Under the pieces are notes generated by a model, which was not told the origin of the DNA, searched no databases, and worked only from the letters and a program-made list of their open reading frames with translations. Source: Selenomonas sp. (GTDB taxonomy: Bacteria > Bacillota_C > Negativicutes > Selenomonadales > Selenomonadaceae). Taken from it: DNA of 10,841 bases. Positions 1 to 6,353 of the stretch are shown here, in pieces; the stretch's first letter is position 1, and each line of letters begins with the position of its first letter. The position numbers were made by a program, and so were the translations under genes. The stretch covers positions 1 through 10,841 of the forward strand of contig NZ_JAILPX010000004.1 in assembly GCF_024699275.1 (NCBI RefSeq). Direction: 5' to 3'.

Positions 1-15
1 GATACTTTTAAACAA

Positions 16-44
16 GCTAACGCCTCAGCGTCAGCAGATTTTTT
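16..44 (+). terminator. Terminator-like hairpin left of the radC operon
   Basis: An 8-bp stem (GCTAACGC with GCGTCAGC, one G-T pair) closes a CTCA tetraloop. On the plus strand it is followed three bases later by six T residues and then a second T-rich run, the form of an intrinsic terminator. It could end a plus-strand gene lying left of the window. Read on the minus strand the stem is followed only by a weak TTGTTT, so it could also be a poor terminator for radC or a leader hairpin of the next minus-strand gene. Direction is uncertain. Confidence 0.45.
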
Positions 45-64
45 GATTTTTAAACAGCTATCTT

Positions 65-93
65 ATTGTAGCACAACTCATGGGTGTTTGTAA
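65..93 (-). promoter_or_regulatory. Possible promoter reading left, after radC
   Basis: On the minus strand a TTACAA -35 and a TACAAT -10 are separated by exactly 17 bases, and a TG one base before the -10 gives an extended -10. Transcription would start near position 58 and leave the window leftward. In Bacillus the maf-radC pair is followed by mreB, so this would fit a promoter for a cell-shape gene. That gene is not in view, so the assignment is inference. Confidence 0.45.
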
Positions 94-133
94 CGGAAAT
101 TTACAGAAAAGCACAAGAAAAAAAAGGATTTTC

Positions 134-814
134 TTACGACAACATCCCCTTCTCTTTCATGCTTAGGAAGCATTCCCTGCCGAGTACGATATGATCCAGC
201 ACCGGAATATCCATGATTTTCCCCGCCTTGACCAGACGCTGCGTTACCGCGATATCCTCGCGGCTCGGGGTGGGGTCCCCGCTCGGATGATTATGAAACA
301 GGATCATTGCCGCTGCTGCATAGTCAATGGCCGCCCGGAACACCTCACGCGGATGTACGATGGATGCCTGTAAGCTGCCCACTGAAACATCCGGCATGCC
401 AAGGATATGATTCTTCGTATCGAGCAGCATGACAGCAAAATGCTCGCGTTGCTCGAAACGGAACCGCGGCAGCGCAAAATGCGCCGCATCCTCAGGATCA
501 TGTATAACCACGATGTGCTCAGCCGCCTTCATCGATAACCGCCGGCCCAGTTCTACTGCCGCCAGCACGGTCGCCGCCTTGGCCTTGCCCACTCCCTTTA
601 CTGCCGCCAGCTCTGCCGGCGGCATATGCACGATTGCCTCGAGCCCACGATCCTTATAATGAGCCAAAACCTCTTCCGCGATATGAAGTACTGACTTTTC
701 CCGCGTTCCTGTCCGGAGCAGCACCGCCAAAAGTTCCGTATTGCTCAGCGTGCCAGCCCCAGAAAACAACAACCGTTCCCGCGGACGCTCGTCAACGGGC
801 AAATCCCTCACCAT
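134..814 (-). CDS. radC: RadC family JAMM/MPN-domain protein
   Basis: This 226-residue protein matches RadC (YicR) in length and layout. The N-terminal part carries the family signature LPVDERPRERLL and then a helix-hairpin-helix segment (AAVKGVGKAKAATVLAAVEL), usually linked to DNA binding. The C-terminal part is a JAMM metalloprotease-like domain with a complete zinc motif: H174 and H176 in HNHPSGD, then S184 and D187, with an upstream glutamate in HPREVF. Despite the name, RadC is not established as a repair protein and its cellular role is unclear. The ATG at 814 gives the usual family N-terminus (MVRDLP); an in-frame ATG at 823 adds three residues. Either start lies inside the end of maf, overlapping it by 23 or 32 bases, and no good Shine-Dalgarno is seen, so translational coupling to maf is likely. 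It is the last gene of a three-gene minus-strand operon. Confidence 0.93.
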   Translation of the reverse strand: MVRDLPVDERPRERLLFSGAGTLSNTELLAVLLRTGTREKSVLHIAEEVLAHYKDRGLEAIVHMPPAELAAVKGVGKAKAATVLAAVELGRRLSMKAAEHIVVIHDPEDAAHFALPRFRFEQREHFAVMLLDTKNHILGMPDVSVGSLQASIVHPREVFRAAIDYAAAAMILFHNHPSGDPTPSREDIAVTQRLVKAGKIMDIPVLDHIVLGRECFLSMKEKGMLS

Positions 815-1382
815 GATTGCCATACAAATCGACGCCTGCCTTTCCAGCCAGCCGTGCGAGCGCATGCAAAGGCAAGCCAACAACATTCGAATACGAGCCA
901 TCCAGCTTCTCGATGAACACCGCTGCCCTTCCCTGCACCGCATAAGCGCCCGCCTTGTCCAGCGGTTCGCCGGACTCTGCATAGTGGCAGATCTCAGCTT
1001 CTGTCAATGATGCGAACGTAACTTTGGTCGTCACGACATCCGCATAGACTTTGCCGCCATGCACCAGCGCGATGCCTGTCGATACCTCATGCGTACGCCC
1101 AGCAAACAGACGCAGCATACGGCAGGCATCCGCCTTATCGCACGGTTTGCCATACGTGTGCCCGTCAAGCGCGACGACCGTATCAGCCCCCAGCACCGGC
1201 AGTTCCGGATGTTCCCGGGCTACAGCCTCCGCCTTGACGATAGCATTTCTCCTTACCAGCTCCTGCGGTGCCAGCTCATCGCCGCTTTCCTCAGCTGCCT
1301 CACTGACCTGCACCACAAATTCTGCACCAATCTGTTCCAGAAGTTCTTTTCGGCGTGGCGACCCCGACGCTAAAATAATCAT
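792..1382 (-). CDS. maf: Maf-type nucleoside triphosphate pyrophosphatase
   Basis: This 196-residue protein belongs to the Maf/HAM1-like fold family, cytoplasmic enzymes that hydrolyse dTTP, UTP and some modified nucleotides to the monophosphate plus pyrophosphate. They are described as house-cleaning enzymes and, in Bacillus, as septum inhibitors when overproduced. The N-terminal phosphate-binding motif ASGSPRRKELLEQIG starts at residue 5. VLGADTVVALDG carries the catalytic aspartate, and GRTHEVSTGIALV and AGAYAVQGRAAVFIEKLDGS match the later conserved blocks. The last block resembles the dTTP/UTP (YhdE-like) subgroup. The ATG at 1382 is chosen because AGGAGG stands four bases upstream and the protein then begins directly at MIILASGSPRR. 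A TTG at 1397 would add five residues. The gene begins 11 bases after the DUF4321-like gene and overlaps radC, so the three are almost certainly one transcript. Confidence 0.94.
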   Translation of the reverse strand: MIILASGSPRRKELLEQIGAEFVVQVSEAAEESGDELAPQELVRRNAIVKAEAVAREHPELPVLGADTVVALDGHTYGKPCDKADACRMLRLFAGRTHEVSTGIALVHGGKVYADVVTTKVTFASLTEAEICHYAESGEPLDKAGAYAVQGRAAVFIEKLDGSYSNVVGLPLHALARLAGKAGVDLYGNHGEGFAR

Positions 1383-1393
1383 ACAGCCTCCTA

Positions 1394-1666
1394 TCAATAC
1401 TTGCGAAACAGGACAATAGCCAGCACGATCCCCAGAATGCTCATGAGGTTCGGTGCAAAGGCAAGTCCCAGCGTCAGCTGGATCACATAGAGATTGAACG
1501 TTACCGGTGCGATATCAAATACCGGATACGTAGTAACCAGATACGGCATGATCCCCGCCAGCGCATCGACATTCATCAAAAGTTGCCCCAAAATACCGCC
1601 TAAGATTGCGCCAACCACCACAAAGAGCACACACATCCCGTATCCTCTGCCACTGAATTTTGCCAA
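1394..1666 (-). CDS. Small DUF4321-like membrane protein
   Basis: This 90-residue protein has a short basic N-terminus (LAKFSGRGYG) and two hydrophobic segments. The first is glycine-rich (residues about 12-30, containing VVVGAILGGILGQLL). The second is at the C-terminus (about 70-88) and the protein ends RKY. The plan matches the DUF4321 family, found in Firmicutes next to maf and radC; its function is unknown. The TTG at 1666 is chosen as start because a near-perfect GGAGGG sits seven bases upstream and family members start with a short basic tail. An ATG at 1693 would add nine residues but has no clear ribosome binding site. It is the first gene of the operon with maf and radC, ending 11 bases before maf. 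The family name is from memory of the pattern, not a search. Confidence 0.75.
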   Translation of the reverse strand: MAKFSGRGYGMCVLFVVVGAILGGILGQLLMNVDALAGIMPYLVTTYPVFDIAPVTFNLYVIQLTLGLAFAPNLMSILGIVLAIVLFRKY

Positions 1667-1673
1667 AAAGAAT

Positions 1674-1679
1674 CCCTCC
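1674..1679 (-). promoter_or_regulatory. Ribosome binding site that decides a TTG start
   Basis: On the minus strand GGAGGG is followed by a seven-base spacer and then TTG (1666). This near-ideal site lies inside the reading frame if the upstream ATG at 1693 is used, so it argues for the shorter 90-residue protein. Confidence 0.7.
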
Positions 1680-1748
1680 AAACCATTTACCATCCATAAT
1701 ATTCTCGTCCGCTTGGCATAATCCTGCCAGCAAAGACAAAAGTATAAC

Positions 1749-1788
1749 AAAAAGCGGCCAGGGAACTGATCCGTCCCTAGCCGTTTTT
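1749..1788 (-). terminator. Intrinsic terminator after the ion permease
   Basis: A 10-bp stem (CGGCTAGGGA with TCCCTGGCCG, one wobble) is followed on the minus strand by C and five T residues. It lies just past the permease stop at 1795 and before the DUF4321-maf-radC operon, separating the two units. The opposite strand also has a T5 run after the stem, so it could act both ways. Confidence 0.8.
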
Positions 1789-1794
1789 ACCAGA

Positions 1795-3072
1795 TTACAT
1801 CAGATACCGGATATAAACATACACCGTTGAGAGTACAATCGTCAAGAGCATAATGGGGAAACCCACCTTGAAGTAATTGATGAACGTAATCTTGACGCCA
1901 CGGTCTGCGGCCAAACCAGCCACGATAAGATTGGCCGATGCACCAACCAGCGTGCCGTTACCGCCCAGACAGGCACCAAGTGCCAAACTCCACCAAATCG
2001 GCTCCAGATTGCTGACGCCCATCGTTCCCATATCCTGAATGAGCGGAATCATCGTTGCTACAAACGGGATATTATCCAGCACCGAGGATACGATTGCACT
2101 AAGCCAAAGAACCAGCAAAGACGTACTCGTCACATTACCGCCAGTAAGTTCGACAGCCTGCTTAGCCAGGCTGCCGATGATGCCCGTCTCGATAAGACCG
2201 CCGACAGCGATGAATAAACCGATAAAGAAGAAAATAGTCGCCCACTCCACCGACTTCATCGTCGTCTCAACGAGATGGTGACTGCCACCGGCCAGCAGCA
2301 GCAACAGGAAACCACCGGCCAGCGCAATCATCGACGACTCGATATGCGTAATGGAATGCGTAAAGAAACCGAAGATGACCAGCGCGAGCACAAACAAGGA
2401 ACGAGCCAGAAGCTTGCGGTCTTTCAGTGACTTTTTCTCATCCATCTGCATGAGTTCAGCCTGCAGCTCCGGCTTCGTTTTCATCTTCTTGCTGTAGAGG
2501 ACCTCCACGATAAAGATGACGACAACAAGATTGATAAGAGCAATCGGTGCAAGATTCTCGATGAACGCCATGAACGTCAGCTCTTTTACCGCACTGCCGA
2601 TCATGATATTCGGCGGATCGCCAATCAGCGTAGCTGTACCACCGACATTCGATGCAATGATCTGCGTGAGCAGGAACGGAATCGGATTGATATGCAGTTT
2701 CTGCGCGATGCTGAACGTGACTGGCACCATCAGCAGGACCGTCGTAACATTATCGAGAAACGCCGAAAAAACCGCCGTAATAAGACCGAGATACACAAGT
2801 ATCCGTTTGGGCTCTGCCTTGGCCACTTTGGCCGCCTTGATGGCCACATAGTCAAACAAGCCCGTATGGCTCGTGACACCGACCAGGACCATCATGCCGA
2901 CCAGCAACCCCAGCGTGTTGAAATCCACATGATGCAGCGCCGTTTCCTGATCCATGATGCCAATCAGTACCATGATTGTAGCACCGAGCATCGCAGCCAC
3001 CGTGCGATGAATCTTCTCCGACACGATAACCACATACATCAAAATAAAAATGATACCAGCTAATACTTCCAT
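1795..3072 (-). CDS. ArsB/NhaD superfamily ion permease
   Basis: This 425-residue integral membrane protein has about 11-12 hydrophobic segments and the two-fold internal repeat of the ArsB/NhaD (ion transporter) superfamily. The first half contains AFLDNVTTVLLMVPVT and then SNVGGTATLIGDPPNIM. The second half repeats them as SSVLDNIPFVATMIPL and GGNGTLVGASANLIVAGLA. These paired LDN and GGxxTLxG motifs line the substrate site in this superfamily. A charged cytoplasmic loop (about residues 195-225, rich in K, E and D) joins the halves. Members include arsenite exporters, Na+/H+ antiporters and the P protein; the substrate cannot be told from sequence, and no arsR or arsC is nearby. The ATG at 3072 has GGAGG five bases upstream. 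The gene has its own promoter and a structured leader, and ends at the terminator 1749-1788. Confidence 0.88.
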   Translation of the reverse strand: MEVLAGIIFILMYVVIVSEKIHRTVAAMLGATIMVLIGIMDQETALHHVDFNTLGLLVGMMVLVGVTSHTGLFDYVAIKAAKVAKAEPKRILVYLGLITAVFSAFLDNVTTVLLMVPVTFSIAQKLHINPIPFLLTQIIASNVGGTATLIGDPPNIMIGSAVKELTFMAFIENLAPIALINLVVVIFIVEVLYSKKMKTKPELQAELMQMDEKKSLKDRKLLARSLFVLALVIFGFFTHSITHIESSMIALAGGFLLLLLAGGSHHLVETTMKSVEWATIFFFIGLFIAVGGLIETGIIGSLAKQAVELTGGNVTSTSLLVLWLSAIVSSVLDNIPFVATMIPLIQDMGTMGVSNLEPIWWSLALGACLGGNGTLVGASANLIVAGLAADRGVKITFINYFKVGFPIMLLTIVLSTVYVYIRYLM

Positions 3073-3174
3073 ATATGCCTCCTTTTTCCGGAGGGGATTT
3101 TCCTTCCCCCACTGATAAAAAATAGACGAAGCCCTTAGTGACCAGACTCCGCCTTTGTTTATCTATCGATTTGT
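3073..3174 (-). promoter_or_regulatory. Structured 5' leader of the ion permease, possible riboregulator
   Basis: From the predicted start near 3174 to the ATG at 3072 the leader is about 102 nt. Reading the minus strand it holds: (1) a 7-bp stem with two wobbles, GGCGGAG (3147-3153) with CTTCGTC (3125-3131), followed by TA and six T residues (3117-3122), like a weak attenuator; (2) a 5-bp hairpin GGGGA/TCCCC (3105-3109 with 3093-3097); (3) a 5-bp hairpin CCTCC/GGAGG (3090-3094 with 3078-3082) that pairs the Shine-Dalgarno itself. Hairpins 2 and 3 share 3093-3094 and cannot both form fully. This is the layout of an expression switch, but no known riboswitch consensus was recognised. Confidence 0.45.
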
Positions 3175-3180
3175 ACAAAC

Positions 3181-3209
3181 ATCTTATCATAGGTATGCCT
3201 AAAAAGCAA
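3181..3209 (-). promoter_or_regulatory. Sigma70-type promoter of the ion permease
   Basis: On the minus strand TTGCTT (-35, 3204-3209) and TAAGAT (-10, 3181-3186) are exactly 17 bases apart. It lies in the short gap after the FIST-GGDEF gene, which shows no strong terminator, so some read-through into the permease is also possible. Confidence 0.65.
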
Positions 3210-3233
3210 GGCAATTATCCCCATGAGGAATTG

Positions 3234-4988
3234 TTAGTGCATGATAACCATATTCTTGCCACTGCTGCGCTTAGCCTCATAAAGAGCCCTATCCACACGG
3301 CGGCAAAGTTCATTGGTCGTATCGTCAGCAGCAGCTGCAGCCAGCCCGATGCTGACAGTAACCCGTCTGCCCTCTGGCAGGAAGTCCAGCGCAGCTACCT
3401 CCTTACGAATCCGCTCAGCTATTTCACGGCCTTCCTTTGCAGCCATATCCGGGAAGACCACGAGGAACTCATCGCCTCCCCAGCGGCCTGGCGCATCCTC
3501 TTCGGTACGCGTCACCTCCCGCAAAATACGGGCCACAGCTCCAATGACCTTATCCCCCATCTCATGCCCATAGGTATCATTAATTCCCTTGAAATCATCG
3601 ATATCTAGCATCAAGACCGCCAGTGGCTGCCCTGACAGCTGTGATTGTTGCAACATCGTTGCCAGGCGCATTTCCGTCTCGCCACGATTAAAGACTTCGG
3701 TCAAACGATCAAGCTGCGCCAGTTTCGCTAGTTTAGCATTCGTTTCTTCCAATTCCTGGGTGGTTGTCTCAATGAGATGGACCAGATGCGCCATAATGGT
3801 CCGATGCGGCTTGAATTTCGGATGTTCTACTTTGATTTCTCTCTTCTCACTTCTGCCGGGTCCTTCGCGCATGCCAATCGTCACCAGCGTCATATTCGAA
3901 ACCATAATCTCGCCCGCGTCATTGCGCATGAATTCGCCATAGGCATAGAATCCCGATGACGGTGCCAGATGGCGCGTAACCGAAAGTTCCTGCTCCGTAT
4001 CACTTCCCAAGAGCATCCAGCGCGCCACACAGCTGACCATAAAGATTGCCTCCGGCCGGAAATTGGCCAGCTTCTCCTGCAGAACCATCGCATTTTCAAT
4101 GATATCGCTAGGATCGCCATAGGCCAGACGAACCCTTTCACCCACGCGGAAGTCCGCCCCAAACATAACCCCGCCATCTTCACGGCAACGGCGCGGATGA
4201 CGCGCCAGTACCGTGCCATTGCGTTCAAAATAGAACGGAAAAGTCAATGACTCCACAAGAAACCTATCGTTATTCACAATACCAAGATAACGCTCAAACA
4301 CATCCAATGCTGGCATACCATCGAGTTCCTTGAGGCAGAACTCGCCATCCATCTTCGTGACAGTCATGCTGCGGCCCAACGGCTTCCAACCAAAACTTGA
4401 GCTTGCCTGCACGTGCAGGTCGCTGCCGCTGAACACAGCTACGACCACCCCATGACGCAATGTCGTATTCTGGGCGAAAACCATGCCATTCTGCCCGAGA
4501 CTGCCATCATCGGCCAGTCCGCCAAAAAAGACAATCCCCCGCTGCGATTTCGAGACTTCATGGAAAAAAGGATTGATGTCAAGATGAAACCCCGCCGATA
4601 TCACTTCGACAGCCGCCACATCCTTATCGGCATTGAGGATAGCCAGCAGTTCTCTACCGGCCTGCTTACTATCTATCTTCCGGAAATCGTACGACATGAC
4701 GCGGACCTGCGCGTGATCAAACAGCGTAAAATTAACCACGATATCATGCTCGACCAATGACCCGTTGACAATCTCTCCCATTGATACCGAGCCGACAATC
4801 TGTGCTTCGGGAAACGATGCATTGATTGTGCGTTTCATCTCCAGCAACATGTGTTCATTGGCTGTATTCATGAAAATCGAAACCAGTACACAAGACAGGT
4901 TCTTCAAAGTCCGGGCCTCCTGCTGTACCTTTTCGATGCAGGCATGAAGCTCCTGACGATTTTTTATGGAAAAAGGAATCTGTTTCAT
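3234..4988 (-). CDS. FIST-domain sensor diguanylate cyclase (GGDEF)
   Basis: This 584-residue protein has no signal peptide or membrane segment. Residues about 30-375 look like the paired FIST N and C domains, a predicted small-ligand sensor; recognisable pieces are VGSVSMGEIV, VFFGGLADDG and FMVSCVARWMLLG. A helical linker (about 385-425, ETTTQELEETNAKLAKLAQ) leads to a GGDEF domain (about 425-584). That domain has LDRLTEVFNR, the metal-binding DIDDFKGINDTYGHEMGD, the active-site RWGGDEF with its first G at residue 504, and the closing VSIGLA and ALYEAKRSSGKN. All key catalytic residues are present, so it should make cyclic di-GMP from two GTP. The inhibitory I-site is altered: TEED replaces RxxD at the usual spacing, with the arginine one position off. 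The ATG at 4988 has GAAGG eight bases upstream; TTG (5003) and GTG (4994) are in-frame alternatives. FIST is assigned from pattern and is less certain than GGDEF. Confidence 0.88.
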   Translation of the reverse strand: MKQIPFSIKNRQELHACIEKVQQEARTLKNLSCVLVSIFMNTANEHMLLEMKRTINASFPEAQIVGSVSMGEIVNGSLVEHDIVVNFTLFDHAQVRVMSYDFRKIDSKQAGRELLAILNADKDVAAVEVISAGFHLDINPFFHEVSKSQRGIVFFGGLADDGSLGQNGMVFAQNTTLRHGVVVAVFSGSDLHVQASSSFGWKPLGRSMTVTKMDGEFCLKELDGMPALDVFERYLGIVNNDRFLVESLTFPFYFERNGTVLARHPRRCREDGGVMFGADFRVGERVRLAYGDPSDIIENAMVLQEKLANFRPEAIFMVSCVARWMLLGSDTEQELSVTRHLAPSSGFYAYGEFMRNDAGEIMVSNMTLVTIGMREGPGRSEKREIKVEHPKFKPHRTIMAHLVHLIETTTQELEETNAKLAKLAQLDRLTEVFNRGETEMRLATMLQQSQLSGQPLAVLMLDIDDFKGINDTYGHEMGDKVIGAVARILREVTRTEEDAPGRWGGDEFLVVFPDMAAKEGREIAERIRKEVAALDFLPEGRRVTVSIGLAAAAADDTTNELCRRVDRALYEAKRSSGKNMVIMH

Positions 4989-5052
4989 TTTCACAACCTT
5001 CAAATCTAATAAAACAAATCAATCCATCCATTGGATAAGCATACAAAATACC

Positions 5053-5078
5053 AAAAAAGCCCCGAGGCAAGCCTCGAG
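5053..5078 (-). terminator. Intrinsic terminator of the tRNA transcript
   Basis: On the minus strand a 7-bp stem (CTCGAGG with CCTCGGG, one wobble) with a CTTG loop is followed by GC and six T residues. It begins 14 bases past the encoded CCA of tRNA-Arg and separates the tRNAs from the FIST-GGDEF gene. Confidence 0.85.
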
Positions 5079-5092
5079 ACCCTTGATTCCAC

Positions 5093-5169
<77 letters not shown>

Positions 5170-5175
5170 AAAGAA

Positions 5176-5252
5176 TGGTCGGGATGACAGGATTCGAACC
5201 TGCGACATCCTGCTCCCAAAGCAGGCGCGCTACCAAACTGCGCTACATCCCG
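5176..5252 (-). tRNA. tRNA-Pro (anticodon TGG)
   Basis: The minus strand folds into a 77-nt cloverleaf with encoded CCA (plus-strand TGG at 5176-5178). The acceptor stem is CGGGATG/CATCCCG with discriminator A, the anticodon stem is CCTGC/GCAGG, and the loop TTTGGGA gives anticodon TGG (proline). It is the first tRNA of a two-tRNA unit; the promoter's -10 lies 15 bases upstream. Confidence 0.97.
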
Positions 5253-5266
5253 TAAATTACTTATCC

Positions 5267-5295
5267 ATTATAGCGAAAAAGCGTATACCTGTCAA
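5267..5295 (-). promoter_or_regulatory. Perfect-consensus sigma70 promoter of the tRNA unit
   Basis: On the minus strand TTGACA (5290-5295) and TATAAT (5267-5272) match the housekeeping sigma consensus at all 12 positions with the optimal 17-base spacer. The predicted start near 5260 leaves a leader of about eight bases before tRNA-Pro. This fits the strong constitutive transcription expected of stable RNA genes. Confidence 0.92.
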
Positions 5296-5330
5296 ATATT
5301 TTTTGCTGAGAATGGGGGGAGAAGGGAGGA

Positions 5331-5343
5331 AAACAGGGTGTTT
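5331..5343 (+). promoter_or_regulatory. Candidate operator upstream of the rpiR promoter
   Basis: The dyad AAACA-GGG-TGTTT has perfect 5-bp arms and lies seven bases before the -35 of the rpiR promoter. A related dyad, AAACA-C-TGTTT, occurs at 6314-6324 just after rpiR, and both are followed by C. The inter-arm spacing differs (3 versus 1), which weakens the link. Autoregulation by the RpiR protein is inference. Confidence 0.3.
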
Positions 5344-5349
5344 CGTAAA

Positions 5350-5378
5350 TTGGCAAAGGATGAAAATGATGTTATACT
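5350..5378 (+). promoter_or_regulatory. Sigma70-type promoter of the RpiR regulator gene
   Basis: TTGGCA (5350-5355) and TATACT (5373-5378) are separated by 17 bases. The predicted start near 5385 gives a leader of about 23 bases before the ATG at 5408. It is divergent from the tRNA promoter, with 54 bases between their -35 boxes. Confidence 0.7.
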
Positions 5379-5407
5379 TATCGCAAAACAATGATGGAGG
5401 TCATGGC

Positions 5408-6286
5408 ATGCGGTTAATCAAAAAAATGCAGGAACCGGAACGGTTTTCTCCTGCAGAGCAGAATATGATCAACTATATTTTGGCTCATAAACGGGAATTG
5501 GCAGAATTATCCATTCGCGATTTGGCAGAACGGACTTATAGCAGTTCGGCAGGGGTTTTTCGTTTATGTCAAAAACTGGGGCTTAAGGGATATAATGAAT
5601 TTAAGCTGCGTTTTATCAGTGAAATCAATCGTGCGGAAAAATCTATTCCCTGTGAGGAAATCAAGATTAAGCGTCCAATAACAGCTAAGGATGGACCTGA
5701 GGGAATTGTACAAAAGATGGCTGCTTTAGAGATAGAGGCTATTGAAGAGACGAAGAATGAAATGAATATGGAACAGTTGGTGCGGGTGGCGAAAATGATG
5801 CGGGCAGCGGCAAGCATTGACATTTACGCATATGACCAGAATTATCATTTGGCACAGATTATGGTCTATAATCTGTTACAGGTGAAATGTGCAGCGGTAG
5901 CGAATAATTCCATGACATCTCAACTGGCTCAGGCCTTGCTCTCGGATGACAGTCATTTAGCTGTGCTCATCAGTCGTACGGGGATGAATAAGCGCCTGTT
6001 GCGAACAGCTCAGTTGCTTCAACAGCAGGGGACAAAGATTGTGCTCTTTTCTACATATGAAAGAGCACCGTTGGCTAAATATGCAGATGAGTTCCTTTAT
6101 GTAGCAAATGCACTCGATTTGGACTATATAGATATGGGGGGGATGATTTTTTCTGTGGGTGTGCGTTACTATCAGGATGTTCTCTTTGGATTATTATTAT
6201 CCCAGGACTTTGATGGGATTGAAAAGTTTATCAATCGTATAGATGATGGGTTAGGGCACCTGGATGATAAAGATCGACTATGGTAG
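5408..6286 (+). CDS. RpiR/MurR-family transcriptional regulator
   Basis: This 292-residue protein has the RpiR plan: an N-terminal helix-turn-helix domain (about 12-75, with FSPAEQNMINYILAH and the recognition region SSSAGVFRLCQKLGLKGYNEFK) and a C-terminal SIS domain (about 125-255). RpiR proteins bind phosphosugars through SIS and control sugar uptake genes. Its place directly upstream of a beta-glucoside PTS and a 6-phospho-beta-glucosidase makes it the probable regulator of that pair, sensing a phosphorylated glucoside or glucose 6-phosphate. The SIS domain is divergent: the usual glycine-rich GxGxS stretch after the first strand reads YAYDQNYHLA (140-149), so ligand binding may differ. 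The ATG at 5408 has GGAGG seven bases upstream. The gene has its own promoter and terminator, so it is a separate unit from the PTS genes. Sampled lines have lower GC than the left block. Confidence 0.88.
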   Translation: MRLIKKMQEPERFSPAEQNMINYILAHKRELAELSIRDLAERTYSSSAGVFRLCQKLGLKGYNEFKLRFISEINRAEKSIPCEEIKIKRPITAKDGPEGIVQKMAALEIEAIEETKNEMNMEQLVRVAKMMRAAASIDIYAYDQNYHLAQIMVYNLLQVKCAAVANNSMTSQLAQALLSDDSHLAVLISRTGMNKRLLRTAQLLQQQGTKIVLFSTYERAPLAKYADEFLYVANALDLDYIDMGGMIFSVGVRYYQDVLFGLLLSQDFDGIEKFINRIDDGLGHLDDKDRLW

Positions 6287-6313
6287 AATTTTCAAGTAAG
6301 CAGTAATAATTGT

Positions 6314-6324
6314 AAACACTGTTT
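6314..6324 (+). promoter_or_regulatory. Candidate operator between rpiR and the PTS gene
   Basis: A perfect dyad AAACA-C-TGTTT lies between the rpiR stop and its terminator, about 60 bases upstream of the PTS promoter -35. It shares its arms with the dyad at 5331-5343. A third, weaker dyad, GAAC-GAT-GTTC, lies at 6356-6366, nearer the PTS promoter. Any of these could be bound by the RpiR protein; there is no direct evidence. Confidence 0.25.
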
Positions 6325-6328
6325 CAGT

Positions 6329-6353
6329 CAGAGCCGGAAGGCTCTGTTTTTTT
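6329..6353 (+). terminator. Intrinsic terminator of rpiR
   Basis: A perfect 7-bp stem CAGAGCC/GGCTCTG with a GGAA tetraloop is followed directly by seven T residues. It lies 42 bases after the rpiR stop and before the PTS promoter. No RAT-like antiterminator sequence overlaps it, so it reads as a simple terminator. Confidence 0.9.

Noticed and set aside
1051..1419. Plus-strand open frame antisense to maf
   Set aside because: Its composition is Ser/Ala/Thr-rich from antisense reading of GC-rich codons; no ribosome binding site or family motif was seen.
1690..1745. Promoter for the DUF4321-maf-radC operon
   Set aside because: TATACT and TATTAT -10-like boxes exist on the minus strand, but neither has a -35 at acceptable spacing, so no call was made.
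2852..3214. Long open frame covering the permease start and leader
   Set aside because: It is a shifted frame over the conserved permease N-terminus with no protein-like domain pattern, and it reads through the promoter.
5004..5052. Promoter for the FIST-GGDEF gene
   Set aside because: The gap after the tRNA terminator is AT-rich, but no convincing -35/-10 pair could be placed.
6329..6353. LicT/BglG-type antitermination at the hairpin before bglF
   Set aside because: No RAT-like sequence overlaps the stem, no antiterminator gene is present, and a separate promoter lies after the hairpin.
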